In this document: one piece after another, positions 26,143 through 38,956 of the stretch
Position numbering within the stretch: position 1 is the first letter of the stretch
Layout of the letters: every line of letters begins with the position of its first letter
DNA from: Monarcha castaneiventris obscurior
Lineage: Eukaryota; Chordata; Aves; Passeriformes; Monarchidae
Assembly: GCA_026261815.1 (NCBI GenBank)
Contig: JAMPIT010000890.1
Coordinates: forward strand, 7,780,001-7,844,000
Direction: 5' to 3'
Length of the DNA: 64,000 bases
Translations under genes and position numbers: made by a program
Notes under the pieces: generated by a model
Told to the model about the DNA's origin: nothing
The model's database searches: none
What the model saw: only the letters and a program-made list of their open reading frames with translations

Positions 26143-27730
26143 TGCATTTCTTGATAGGACCAGAACGTTTTGCCTTCTTCTCCCTCTGTATTCCTCCTTC
26201 TTGTACTTGGTAGCCAAAAATAACACATCAGCAAAAGGGACTGGCAAATGACAGCTGTTTTCTAAATGAGATTAACAAGACTCAGCAGATGATTTTGACA
26301 AATTGTACCATTTGCTACATTAAATATAAGTGTAAAATGATGGTTTAGAACTTGAGAACAATTAGAAATATCTGTCAGGATGAGCTTAAAATAATTCAAT
26401 GGTGATTGGAAGGAGTTCGTGCTTGTGCATATGTGCCTGACAGACAGTGTAAATAAGGAGGATAGGATCTTAGAATCTGTTCTTTCCAAATGCGAACATA
26501 ATTCCCAATGACACTGATGTGTATCCACAATGTTCTTGTAGAATTAAACAGAAGAAAAAATCCAATGTGCATTCTGGTCTTGCAAACTGTCAGAGCAGTA
26601 ATTTCAAAATTTCCTGAGCTCCAGAGAACTCTAGCACCTTTTGTGTGCAGATGATCTGACCCCAGACTGCCTCCAATCATATTAAAATTAAATAAAGGCA
26701 GTGCAAGGACAGTTGATTCCATACCTTCAGGCTTGTGTTTCACCTTACCTAGAAATTCTCTATCACCTTATAATTTATAGGTTTGACATACAACACCTGA
26801 AGCATTGGCTCTCACTGCATGTAACTCTATTCAGAAAAGCTTAAAAAATGGAGTCTTTATTTAATTTTTCAACCTATCAAGCCACCATACTTCCAAAGCT
26901 TGGTTGGGATACTCTAGAGATAACAAAAAGGAGAAGGTGTAATACAGTGGGGGATACCCTCCTGAAGTCAAGTATTAAAACAAATATCAGTTTTCAAAGC
27001 CAAGCAGAACTGTATCGGTTATTTTACTGTGAGATTGGGACATTAAAAACAACCGTCTTTTGGCAGAAGAATGCAGAGATGTTTCTGTATTTAGATGATA
27101 ACTGTTTTTTTTCTGACTTTCTTTGTATTTTAAACAGACTTTGCCTCTAGCAATTTTCTGGATTGAAACACCTGTAAAATTCCTCAGTCGCCTCTGTTTC
27201 AAATATTTCAAGTTAGAAAATGAAAACAATAAAGGGAAGGAGTTGCTTTATCAGTTCTGTGATATTCCAGTCATATGGCTGGTCTGAGAATGGGGTTATG
27301 TGCTTATAAAAGGAAAAAAAACGAACTGTGGTTTGGGTAAGTGGTGCCATGCAAAGTTGGAAGCACTGTATGAAGTTCAGCAGAGTCTTATTTCCAGATG
27401 TAACATGAGAGAGAGACTATCCAAACACCTAAATTTAGGTTTGTACATTCAAAAAGCATTTGCTAAACCTGGATGTGAACAGGGAAAACTTTCATTCTTC
27501 GGTCCAGCTCATTAAATGTCTCATTTAATTATGTCCAGCTAAAAGGTTAGCTTCTCTAATTAATACCAGTAATGTACAGTTTGTGTATATACACCAGATT
27601 GCAGAACTAGATGGCAAGATTTGCAGGGAGGGTGGCTTCCCTAGAAAATAACGTGGGGAGCTTTTTTTTGGGGTGGATTTTTTTTCCACATATTCTGATC
27701 ATGTGTGGACCTTGTATTTACTAATTTTGC

Positions 27731-27816
27731 TGGTTTTTTTGTTTTTTTTTGTTTGTTTGTTTGTGTTTTTTTTTTTTGTTTGTTTTTTGTTTTTTTGTTT
27801 TTGGTTGGGTTTTTTT
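27731..27816. repeat. T-rich (TTTG)n low-complexity tract
   Basis: About 86 nt made almost wholly of T runs separated by single G, with several GTTTGTTT units. Confidence 0.9.
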
Positions 27817-28417
27817 CCCATTATATTAAAAATGGATTCAGTTGTTATTTAAGGAATGCCTTCTGGAAATAGCAGAAATCTGTACGCAGGCATATGTAAT
27901 GTGTGGTCACTCAGTGCCACTGATATCAGGGAAATGGGCACTGCTCATGGTCTGGAAAAATATCTACTCTTCTCTATCAGAAGCAAACCTTTACAGAAGA
28001 CCATTACAAAGATGACAGTAGGCCTGATGCTTCTGTTATTTGATCAGTCTTGCATCAGTGGTAATCAAGAAACTGAAGGGAAGTATTTCTGGTCTCATCT
28101 GTGCTACTAAAGTCACAAGCGGAACTTCCATACATATGTGTCGGTTTAGTGTGGCAAGTACATTCTCTTGAGCTGATTGTTTTAATTTTCTTTTACGTGT
28201 CTGATGATAAATAGTGGAAGATTATTACTGTCTCTGTCTGGCTCTGTGACTCCTACACATGAATGCACAAATGCATGGCTAGCTTCAGTATGAAGTTGAT
28301 GGCAAAAGAGACGGCAGGGTCTCTGTGAGCTCCCACAGGAGCATTTAATGCTTCTACACTGTTTTGAAGGTTTCAGAGGCAAAGATGAGAACGATGGCAA
28401 ACTCAGGGTTTTTATCT

Positions 28418-28491
28418 GGGGGAGGGGAAAAGGTGGGATTAGGGAGCAGGGACCAAGGGGGAAGCTCTGGGGGACTGACAAGGGGTAGGGG
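28418..28491 (+). repeat. G-run cluster with G-quadruplex potential
   Basis: Nine runs of three to five G (28418-28422, 28424-28427, 28435-28437, 28442-28444, 28449-28451, 28457-28461, 28469-28473, 28482-28485 and 28488-28491) lie within 74 nt on the non-template strand of GRID2, so several alternative quadruplexes could form in DNA or nascent RNA. Confidence 0.8.
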
Positions 28492-28919
28492 CCAACAGCC
28501 AACTGGGGAAGCCAAACTGGGGTAGATTACCATAACAGAACATGGCATCCTGGGAGAAGCCTTTCTGGTCACCCTAACCTAGAGGTTCTTGTGGTACTAG
28601 GGACTTGTCTTCCTGAGCAGCTGCTGTCCCTTGGAATGTAGTTGCACTGGTTACGACAGAAGATATGTACTAAGGTATTGCTCAATATCTTTACTGCGCT
28701 CATTGAAATAAGAGATATATAAAGTAGAAACACAAATCCTATCTTTACAGTTTGGCAGACACAGAGACGTTACATTGTCTGCAGAAGGAGATGGTGCAGG
28801 TGCTCCTCAGCCTATCTTGCTGTTCCTTTTAACATCATCATGGGAGCTGTGAAAGTCTTGAAAAATTAAAATGAACAAACAAGTAGTGTTTTCAAAAATT
28901 TCAGCTTGACCTAGATGCA

Positions 28920-29180
28920 CTCTGGTGCTGAGATCCCTGTGGTGCGGGGTAGGGGGCTCTGGGGAGCAAACACATGAGGCTGACGATTCCAGATGCACAG
29001 GATTGGCTGTGCCCTTAGCTAAAGCCCCACACCAGCCCCGGGTGAGGCAGCCGTGGTCCCCACGGACCAGGGAGCTCAGCGGCCAAGCCCTGTGCCGTGG
29101 CTGGCATCTGCAGCCTGACGTGCGAGGTGGCTCAGGACACATCTGCTGGGAACTCCCTCCTGGTACAGGAGGTGGAGGAG
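28920..29180. other. CpG-dense GC-rich block of unknown origin
   Basis: About nine CpGs occur in roughly 260 bp, while the surrounding kilobases have very few. Both strands carry an open frame of just over 100 codons here (+ 28925-29245, - 28807-29142), which GC-rich sequence readily produces. I do not recognise either product, and no LTR termini or CR1 wording is visible. It could be a decayed retroelement, a small CpG island or a regulatory element. Confidence 0.45.
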
Positions 29181-31755
29181 TTCAACTGCCTCTATGCTGC
29201 AATGACAAAATTAAGCTTACTGTGCTGTTTCTAAAGGGTTTCTAAAACTTCGCTTAAAAGACAAAGGCAAAGCATGCTGTTTTCCCTTCATTGGCAAAAT
29301 CAAGATGTGATTGCACGTACCCAGCTGCCTATCAGTCAATAGAGAAACTTAACAGCAGCTCTAAATGTGTCACAATGAAATTTAGGGTCCAATTGTATAA
29401 GTGCATGCTGAATACCATGGTAATGGGAGCTGCATGCACAAGGCAAGGTCTCTGTATGTCACTTCCTAAATTCCTGCTAAATTACTGCAGCCCCTCTCTA
29501 AAACTCCTGCAGTCCCTCTTGTTGTTGACAATAATATCATTGTAATTGGCCTACTAAAGCTGCATGGATATATTCAGTAAATCAGACATGATAGTATGCA
29601 ATACAGCCAGGCATTTGCCACTATAGTTAAAAAGGAATGGATTTTATACAGATTTTCCCAACCAGACATTCACATGGCCTAGAAATAACATGAGATTTGA
29701 TTCTACAGTGTAGCTGAGGATCTCAAATACCAGTCTTACTGAAGCCTCCAGAAATTAATGTCTCATAAACTTATTTCATACTGGGGAGCTGGACCTGTGG
29801 CAATGAGCTCATAGATCTGAAGGACATTTCAGGTGAGATCTGCCATGAAAAGTCAAAACTCGCAGCTTCCAGTTCTGAGCATTAACAGCATGGCCATCCT
29901 TCTCCCAGCAGCAATGTTAAGTTTCTCATTCAGAATAATAATTCAGTTGCAGCAGTTGAGAAAAGACAGTGGAATTGGATTCAGACACTGGAAAAGGTTG
30001 GCAATACCAGTGGCTCAGAGAATTGTCATAGAATCAGGAGCTGCTGAGAACATGAGATAGTCATTCAAAAAGTGCCCATGTATACACTTTTCCATTTGCT
30101 TCCTTTTCTCTCCAAACATTCCTGGAATGAACTAATAAATTATTGAGCAAGCATATATGGTTTTTATTGGTGAGGGGTGTGCACACAATGTTAGAAGGTG
30201 AAAATCAAACACGTGCTGAAATTGAACTGTGACCTCAATTCACAATGGCATTTAATCCATGTTCTCTTCCTCCTCTTTGAAATAAGGTACTTTATTTTCT
30301 GAGGCTAATATGGGGCACTGAGGTCCAGAAATGTCACACTTCCATATGTAATAAAATTAGAATACTTGAGAATATTGCAAGCAGTGGACTTTGTCCTTTC
30401 TTAGTTGATAGAAAGATGAACAGTGGTTTAAACCTCTTCTCACTTTGCCCTTGCAATCATGATGCATTTCTCTCACACTTTTGTTTTCTGGACTGATTCC
30501 ACAAGACTGCTCAAATCACTCTAGAAATAGCTGATAATACTTAATTTGGATTATATTTTTTTTGGTGTGTATGGGTCAGTGGGATAAGGGATCTTTGAAA
30601 AGCCATTCTTATGATGTTATCAGTGTCTGAACTTATTGAGGATTTGTCTGATTTTGTCTGTATTAACTTAAAATGACAGATTTCTGGTGGCATGGCTGAA
30701 TGCAAATGAGATAGTTAAATGCAAAGAATTCTCTGCTAAACCACATGACATTATTGATGTGCTGAGGGTTTTTAAAAAGCCAGAAGAGAATTATGTTTGT
30801 GCTGTCCTCATCCAGATTCTGAGATAAAGCTGAAAGTAATGACATGCTAATAAAACAGGAGGGGGAAACTGGTGCAGAGTAGTTGCTGTGTCAGCATGTC
30901 AGCTCCTGATGCAATCATGGGAATGCTCCTTGAGCATAGTTAGAAATGACATGTTTAGTGTGAGGCCACATCCAGCTGAGATGAGCAGTGGGGGTGGAAG
31001 AAAAATGAACAGCATTACTTTTGTATAATTTTGAAGACTTTCTCCCTTTGTAAATAGCGTTGCATCGTTTTTCTAGAGTGTGTGTCTTAGAGTATCTATA
31101 GAAATAATCTGCTTTTCCTCCTCAGCTGTTATTACTTTCTGTAACAATTTTTCTTATGGCCAAAAGGGTTCATTCTAGACATGTGCTCCAAGTAAGTACT
31201 GTGGTCATCCCAGTTCTCTCATTTCCAGCTCTACACAAAGAAATGAGAGAGCATATAGGTCTCACTATGGAAGTAATTTTCAAGTCTGATACCCCTTATT
31301 TGTTCTTTTGGGTTGTTTGACTTGGTTGAATGGCTGTATTTGAAAGAATTCACCAAATATCTTCAGACGTCAGGCCTTGGCAAGAAAAAATCATAAGTCA
31401 TACATAAAGTTTAAGTTAACCCTTAGTTAAAGATTACATATTGAGCTAGATGTAAAAAATTTGATATACGTGTTTCACATAAGAAAGATCAATCTTGTTA
31501 ACTAGAGGAGAATTCCTGAAAGGACAGGGAAAGGAAAATATTCCAGCAATGTTAGCACAATCTGAACAATCCCTTCCATCTTTTCATTGAAATAGCTTTT
31601 CTTTTAGAAAACAAGCAAAAACAATATCCCTTCCATCTACCTCTGTAATACAGAGACATATATAGACACATGAAATACAGTTGAAACAGGGACATAAAAG
31701 TATATATATGGGAATAGCAACAATTTATACGTATTCAGGGGTTTTGTGGCTTGGC

Positions 31756-31797
31756 TTTCTTTTATTTTAGGTTTTATTTCTTTTATTTTAGGTTTTC
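31756..31797. repeat. 21-bp tandem duplication
   Basis: Two adjacent units starting TTTCTTTTATTTTAGG differ only at the last base (A against C). Confidence 0.93.
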
Positions 31798-34560
31798 AAT
31801 TTTATATGCCAACTGAAATTATATTTTGAGAATCAATTATGTAATAGCATTTCTCTTATCACTGTTTGAAAGTGTAATGCATGTACTGCTGTGCACTGCC
31901 ATCTCCTGAAAGGAACAGTGTAATCTTTATTATATCTTAAAAGACTTTTTGTGTAGAGGAGTTAGATACTCTAATGAATGAGGCCTGAGTTTCTGAAGGA
32001 AAACAATCTAATTCCTGCTTGGATGCTCAGACAGGAACTATGTTTAGAGTTTTTTTGGCAATTAACCTCTGTGTTTTACCTATGGAGATACTTCCACACT
32101 AGAATATGTGTGATGTCATTTCTGTGAGGTAGTTTCTTTAAAATGTCAGATACAGTATTGGTTGTAGGAGAAGTTTTGAAATTTGCATCTGAAACATGGA
32201 GCCATAAAAACATAAGCAGTGGTCAGAGCAAAAGTGGAGGCATTGTACTCAAGTGAGAAAGAGCAGCATTTGTGAAAACAACGTGGAGTGTGATCTAACC
32301 CAGTCCCTTACATGTTCAGACGCTGACACAGTTAGGATTTGTTTCAGGCTGAGAAAAAGCATAGGAGTTTATTAGGAATATCTGTGTGTGAAAGAAAGAG
32401 AAGATTGCCAAGAAGGTTCATCTGTTGAGAACCTTGATGGATTCATCAGTCCAGGAGTATCTTGGCAGCAGCCCTCCATTGCCCAGTGGAAGGGCAAAGG
32501 TGCTGAAGGGGATTTTTATGATGACACATACAAAAGAAAACTAGTTACCTGGGACTTTGTTGTATCCTCTACTCAATAAATGACCTGGATTGTTTTGGTG
32601 ACCAGGCTTATGATGATTTTTCCCATCTGTTGAATAAGAAGCTGTACTCTGCAGCGTTGGCTGGAAGATCTTTGTTTTGCCACGCTGTTCTGCAACACGG
32701 TTGACAGCTGCCCTGTGCGTGTGCATGAAATCTGTGTATGTTCACTTCTTAACAGTATAGCATTTGTGACAGAATTACTCTACAGGGATTGAATTTGACT
32801 AATTACTGTAATTATTTTCCAATTCTTTTTTTTTCCCCCCTTAATTTTTCCCTTGTTACTTAGTAGCCATGTATAATCGTTCCTTCAAGTGTTTGCAGGG
32901 CTATGTGGTTATCACCAGTATAGGTGTAACCCCAAAATGAAGCCTGTGTGGGTTTGGTTTGAGTTCCATGAGTTTAGAAACATGTCTTGGACACAGTTTT
33001 TTGTCCCTTTAAATGCTACATGATCCACAAATAGCTGTCTTTGTGGAGAAAATACAGCTTGTAACATCTTGCGTACCAAGCATGTTCTCGGCCATGTGCA
33101 GCTTTGCTTTATGGAGCTAAATAAAACAAGAGAAAATGGAACAGGGGCAAGGGGAAAAATGAATGTTTTCAGCTGAGATTTGCACAGAGATGACAGGTGA
33201 ATGAGGTGGAGAGGTAAGGAACAGCTGTTCCAGATGGTAGGAGCTTCAGGAGGGAAAATGCTGGAGTCAAAGCGGTCAGATTGTAGGAGGAGATGATGCT
33301 CATGAAGGATGAGTGGTGCTGGCAGGGAGATGAGTGTCGGAGGTCAGTGGGAAAAACACAGTAAACACCGTGTATGAAGTTTATTTATCTTAAAGTAGCC
33401 ATTTCCTCTAAATGAATCACTTTCAGTTTTTTCCACCACTGATTGCAGGTGTTTACCTGGAGTCATCAATGATCAGTATTTTCTGTTGTCATTGTCTGCC
33501 TCAACACGTTCACTGCCTTAGCTGAGTTCTGTACTGATAACAGACACTCAAGAATAAATAGACACAGTTTTCAAAAGACTGGTTTTGAACCAGCCCTTCT
33601 GTCTCTTTAATCTACTTCCTGGAAATAAAAGCTTTAAAGGTGCTCGAAAATCTAATAGCCTTGATTGTAAGGTTTTAAACAATCTAGCATTTGTCATAGG
33701 ACTATAACAATGTAATTAGAGCTGTTTCTGGGCAAATGGCTCATACAAAAAGCAAGCACAAAAGAAATCAGTGATGATAAAAGTGATGCTATAGTTTAAC
33801 GAAAAAAAGCTTAAAACTTCCGGATCAGTCTTAGAGTTCTTTTTCAATTACATGTGAAGAATTGGCTAAATGAGAGTTGGGCACTCTCACTGCCAACTCC
33901 TCTTGAGTTTATTGGTTCCCTGTTCACAATGTTCTTCTTAAATGCTTTGAAGAAATAGGCAGAACATTCACTTTCTTTGAGATTTATAAAGGCAGAACTT
34001 ATTTTAATTAACCATTTAAATTTAACTTGCTGGTCTCAAGAGTCAGACAATTAGCTGGAGCTGTTGTTTTGCAGATCCTATAGGTATTACACCTGAAATA
34101 ATTTGTATTGGCTCCTGGCCTGTCTATTGATCATGAGTGACAATTCTGCCTCATTTACCCAGTGCTTCTACCATTTTAGGCTTATTCTCACATTGTTTGA
34201 GCTTTATATTTTTTAATTGTCAGTAGACATGATGTTAAATGTATATCCTAGCCCCCTGTATTCATTCAATATATTAAATGGCACTTTTGGAAGAAACTCA
34301 ATTCTCATTTCATGGCCATGTCCTTATACAGATAATTTGCTTTGTGCCTAACCAGTTTTCCCCAATATTTCTAGCTGGAATCAATGCTTCCCTTCAATTT
34401 ATGTCTTAAATTATGTCAAAATGTAAAAATTGTGTATATCGTGAAGCAGCTTCTGGGCTCTGTATAGAGAAAACTGCTCTTAAGGAGTGAGAAAGGGAGA
34501 ATGTTCTAGCAAAAAATGTCTTAAGTGCTTATGATTAATGCTTTGGGATACTGGAGATGA

Positions 34561-34833
<273 letters not shown>

Positions 34834-35956
34834 TAAGTTTATGGGAATTTGTAATTTTTGTTGGCTTCCTTTTTTTGTAATATCAAATAGCACATTTAAT
34901 TTTGGATTTTAGCTGCTTTGGTTCATTTTGGTCATAATGACTTCTAGGTATGAAGTCACTTTTTATCCATTTTCTATGTATAGGCTGTTGAAACGTGGTG
35001 AAGAAGTCAGACATGCGTTGCCTACATCTTTCTTCTTTTCCAGCCTGTTTTGAAGATACTGTCAAAATGATGACTACTTCTGCTAATTTTTGTTTTAATT
35101 TTGTGCAACTAATGGCAATTTGTTGGGAAACATAGGTGGTTGTGCGGATAACTTTTTCGGGCCACACACCTGAAAAAGTTACATATTTTAAAGGAGGGAT
35201 GAGAAGATAGTCTGATGACTCAGAAAGTTGCCTGTGTCCAACATGATTTCGTTCTTAGCCTGACCTTTATGTCATTCCACAATTACTGGACAAGGGATGA
35301 CGACACTGCTTTGGGCTCCTGTGATAGTGGCAGGATGATAACAGAAAATAATATTTGAAATCCCTCTGAGCTGGATTAGTAAATCACTGGTGTGACTGAG
35401 GAGTTCTCTGGGTTTAAGCATTTGTTATTTCTTTGCTGTTCTGGCACACTAACAGCTGCCTGAGATGCCAAAGTTATTTATTGAAGGTATATTACCAAAT
35501 TTTTCTTAACTACAGAAGTAAATTTTGGTGATTTTCTATGTCATTATTGGCTCTGTATTGACATTGAGATTTAAGGAAAATACACGAATAGTTGCTCCAA
35601 TATTTGTGTAGTCAAAGGTTTGGCTTCAATGGATTATTGACAAGGTAATGCTGATGAAAAAGCCTTTAATGACTATTTTGGTTTTTTACCAGTGATATTC
35701 CTAATTTTTGAGAATGTAGTAATTTAGTCAATTTTGTTCTGTTAAATTTTACCAGTAGATAGATTTGTGCAATGAGGAGCATTGCAGTCTGTGCTTCATA
35801 GGGCTGAAGCAGAAAAAGAAGTGATTTTGAAAGTATTCCAATTAGAATCAATTCCATCTGAAAAGGCTAACATAGAAACTGGAACTACCTGATACTTTTA
35901 GAATTCAGAGGGGAAAATGAGTAAGTGAGCTCAATCTTTTTAAGATGCTTTCTACA

Positions 35957-35979
35957 TTTTTTTTATTTTTTTTTTTTTT
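35957..35979. repeat. Poly-T tract
   Basis: 23 nt with only one A among T, in the first kilobase or so of intron 2. Confidence 0.8.
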
Positions 35980-37188
35980 AAATCCAGGATGGGTAATATT
36001 AGCTGATGCTCTGTGCTTAGCATTGATTAACTCTGAAAATTAGCAATTAGTTTCCTTGTATCATTGTGGTCGAGTAGTTGCAAACTATTTCACGACATTA
36101 TGCTTTAAGTACAGTATTTATTTGTAATTTAGAGGAACTGCAAGTGTCTAGTTAAGTAGAGCATTCCAAAAGGGCTAATGACCCAATATTTCAGTATTGA
36201 ATTACTTATTCTATGCAAAAGTTCTTTGTCATTGTTGAAAGTATCTTGGTGTAGTCAACATTTGAAATGTGAGTGGAGCAGATTTGACATAAATTCCATT
36301 ACCATCTGTTGGGGAGATGAAAGGTCTGTTATGATATTGATGAGTTCAATATTTTCCAGTAAAAACTGTTGCTTGTGAATGCATGGTCAAATACAGCTAC
36401 ATGCCTAGGAAATATATTCCCTATCTTTTAAGGGCCCTGTTTTGTTTGGAATAATCCAAGTGAAGAACAGAGGTTTTAATCTTTTGCATGTACATATCTG
36501 TGACATTTTGCTTGTTAAAATATTTTACCACAGTTAATGTGTTTTGTTTTAACTGAACACAGGCAGAAGCCGCAGTGTAATATTTCAATTACTTTGCACC
36601 AGTTTCTTGCCTTTCTCCTTTTCTGTGTATCTTTAGATCACTCATCCTCTGTTCTTAATTGTATTTCTATAAATGTTAGTAGCAGGGAAAGGGACCACTC
36701 TAAATTTTGTCATGTATTACATGGTTTATAACTTAGACAAATGCTTAGCAAAAATGCACTGTACTAAACACCAGAAAAAAAAAGTTCATTTAAACACTCA
36801 GGCCATTCTGATCTTTCATTTCTTAAAGAAATACTAGAACGAGGCTAAATGTCATATTTTTCAATGTGTGACATTCAGTATTCTCAAACTTGCCTTTTTT
36901 ATACAAACATGACCCTTTCCTTGGAATCATAGCACTGAGTCTGAGGTCCATGGTATCTCCTATGAAGCAGAGGCTAATGTTCAAAAATATACAATTTATT
37001 TAATTAACTATTTGTTTGTTTTAATTATTTTTATATAAACTTAATGAAGTTTGCTTTGTTTCAGGCCGCAATATCTGGAATTCTTTAAGGTCTTGACTTT
37101 TTTCTTATAGTATAAACTACTTTAAAAACCCCAACTTTTAATGCTTGGTAAAATGCTTATTTAAAGCATTAGATCCATAATAATAGCT

Positions 37189-37220
37189 TAAAATTGGTCT
37201 AAAATTGGTCTAAATTTGTC
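37189..37220. repeat. 11-bp tandem repeat, about three copies
   Basis: TAAAATTGGTC occurs twice exactly and a third time as TAAATTTGTC. Confidence 0.92.
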
Positions 37221-38930
37221 TTTAAACTGCCCTTTTCAGTCAATAGAGAAAGATAAAGAATTTGCTTGGGACTGTGGATTTCAAAAATCCAAGAAGTCAT
37301 AAGCAAAGACCTCATGAAACAAGAAATTAGGTAGAGAATTATTTTTCATAATGCAGTCATGGGCAGCCTGCATTATTTCTTTTATTTCACTTTACTAGTC
37401 AAATTGGCAAGTAACTCCCAAACAACGTATACAGAAATACTCAGACACTTCCTAATGATTTTGGGATGTAAAGTTAAATAATTTGAGAGGATTGCCAGCT
37501 TTGCAGTACTGTGTTCTTCCCTCTGAATGTATTTTCATAAACTATTACAGTGCCCTTAAATGTCTTCCGTTTGTACCTTAGGACAACTCATTAAGAGCTC
37601 TGATTGGGGTGATGATACTATAGCAAAGCTGAGTGGTTTTATCCTAGAAGACCTGTGAATGACATGCCCCATTATATCACTGGAAGTGCCCTCAGGAACA
37701 ATTTATAGGCCTGTTCTAGTGCACAGAAATAGGAGGTGAAGTTCTTGAAGTTAGGAAAATCAGTCTTCCCTTCTGTTGGCCACAGAAAGGGCCAACAGCA
37801 AGTGTGGTGCATCCCATGCCCTTGTGGAAGCTGCAGCCCAGTTGCTGACGTAAGTCACAGTGACCCCTGTGGAAATGTCCAACATGTCAGGTCCTTTCCT
37901 CTCTTTCTTTCTTTCCTCAATACAAAATGCTTCACAATAGTTATAGTTCTCTTCTGTGCAGTGTCTCAAAATATTTGCTTGCTTGTGTGATTGAGAGAGG
38001 AACAATATTGGCTTTTTGATGCTGTGCCCATGTCGGGTACTACAAAGGAAAAGCAGAAACTTAAGTTTTCTTTGTGTATAGACATAGAAAGGAGTAGGGA
38101 TAGTCAGGTTTTGCATGGTGGCAAGTCAGTGATTTAGCACTATGAAACAAGGAATTATGAGCCAGATCCATACTGGTGCTAATAATATATATTAGTATAA
38201 ACTTTACTTCCTTTCCTGTGAGACTCCAATTTACAGCAGTATTTAAATAGGGGTGGGACAGGCCTTCAAAAGGGTTTGAGTTCTACATACACTTAAACTG
38301 TAATTATTTTTTTTATAAAAGACATGCTTCTCTATTTCTTTTCAATGGACTCTTTTTTCTTTCACTGGGAAATTTGGTTGAAATAAATACAGCACTTATT
38401 TTCTTGTTTGTCAGAAAATCACTCTGTTCTCTTATCTTTCTCTTAGTTTTATTATGCTTGTGCTTACTTCAATACACTAATAATTAAAGCTTTAATTTAA
38501 TGGTTCAGAGCCTGCTGTTTCCTCCAATCCTTAATTTATCGTTAATAATATGACATACAGTAGCTGAATGGCTGATATAAAATATGTGATGGCCTTTGTG
38601 TTTTTGTGGTAAGTGGAGGGAAGGGGTGGCTGTGGTAGCTTGGACCAAAGGTAATAGGCTGGCTCATGCTGACACACGTCCTTGTGCAGCACAGTTTCCT
38701 CAGCCCTCATGCTGCCATTTCCACTTGCACACCAAGAGTTATGGAGAAAACTCTGCAGGAGCTTGCAGTGCTTGAGGCATCCACAGCATCTGGGATGTAG
38801 TCAGAGCTCGGCCAAAGATAAGTGTGTCGTCCTTGGAGATCCAGTGGCAATGTTTTAACCTCATGGCAAACATTTTCTTTTCATTTAGTGCTGGTGAGTT
38901 TTTTTTAATCTTACTCCTTTCTCCTAACTC

Positions 38931-38956
38931 TTCTTTTTTTTTTTTTTCTTCTTTTG
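38931..38956. repeat. Poly-T/pyrimidine tract
   Basis: T14 with C interruptions at both sides; no retroelement attached to it was recognised. Confidence 0.8.
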
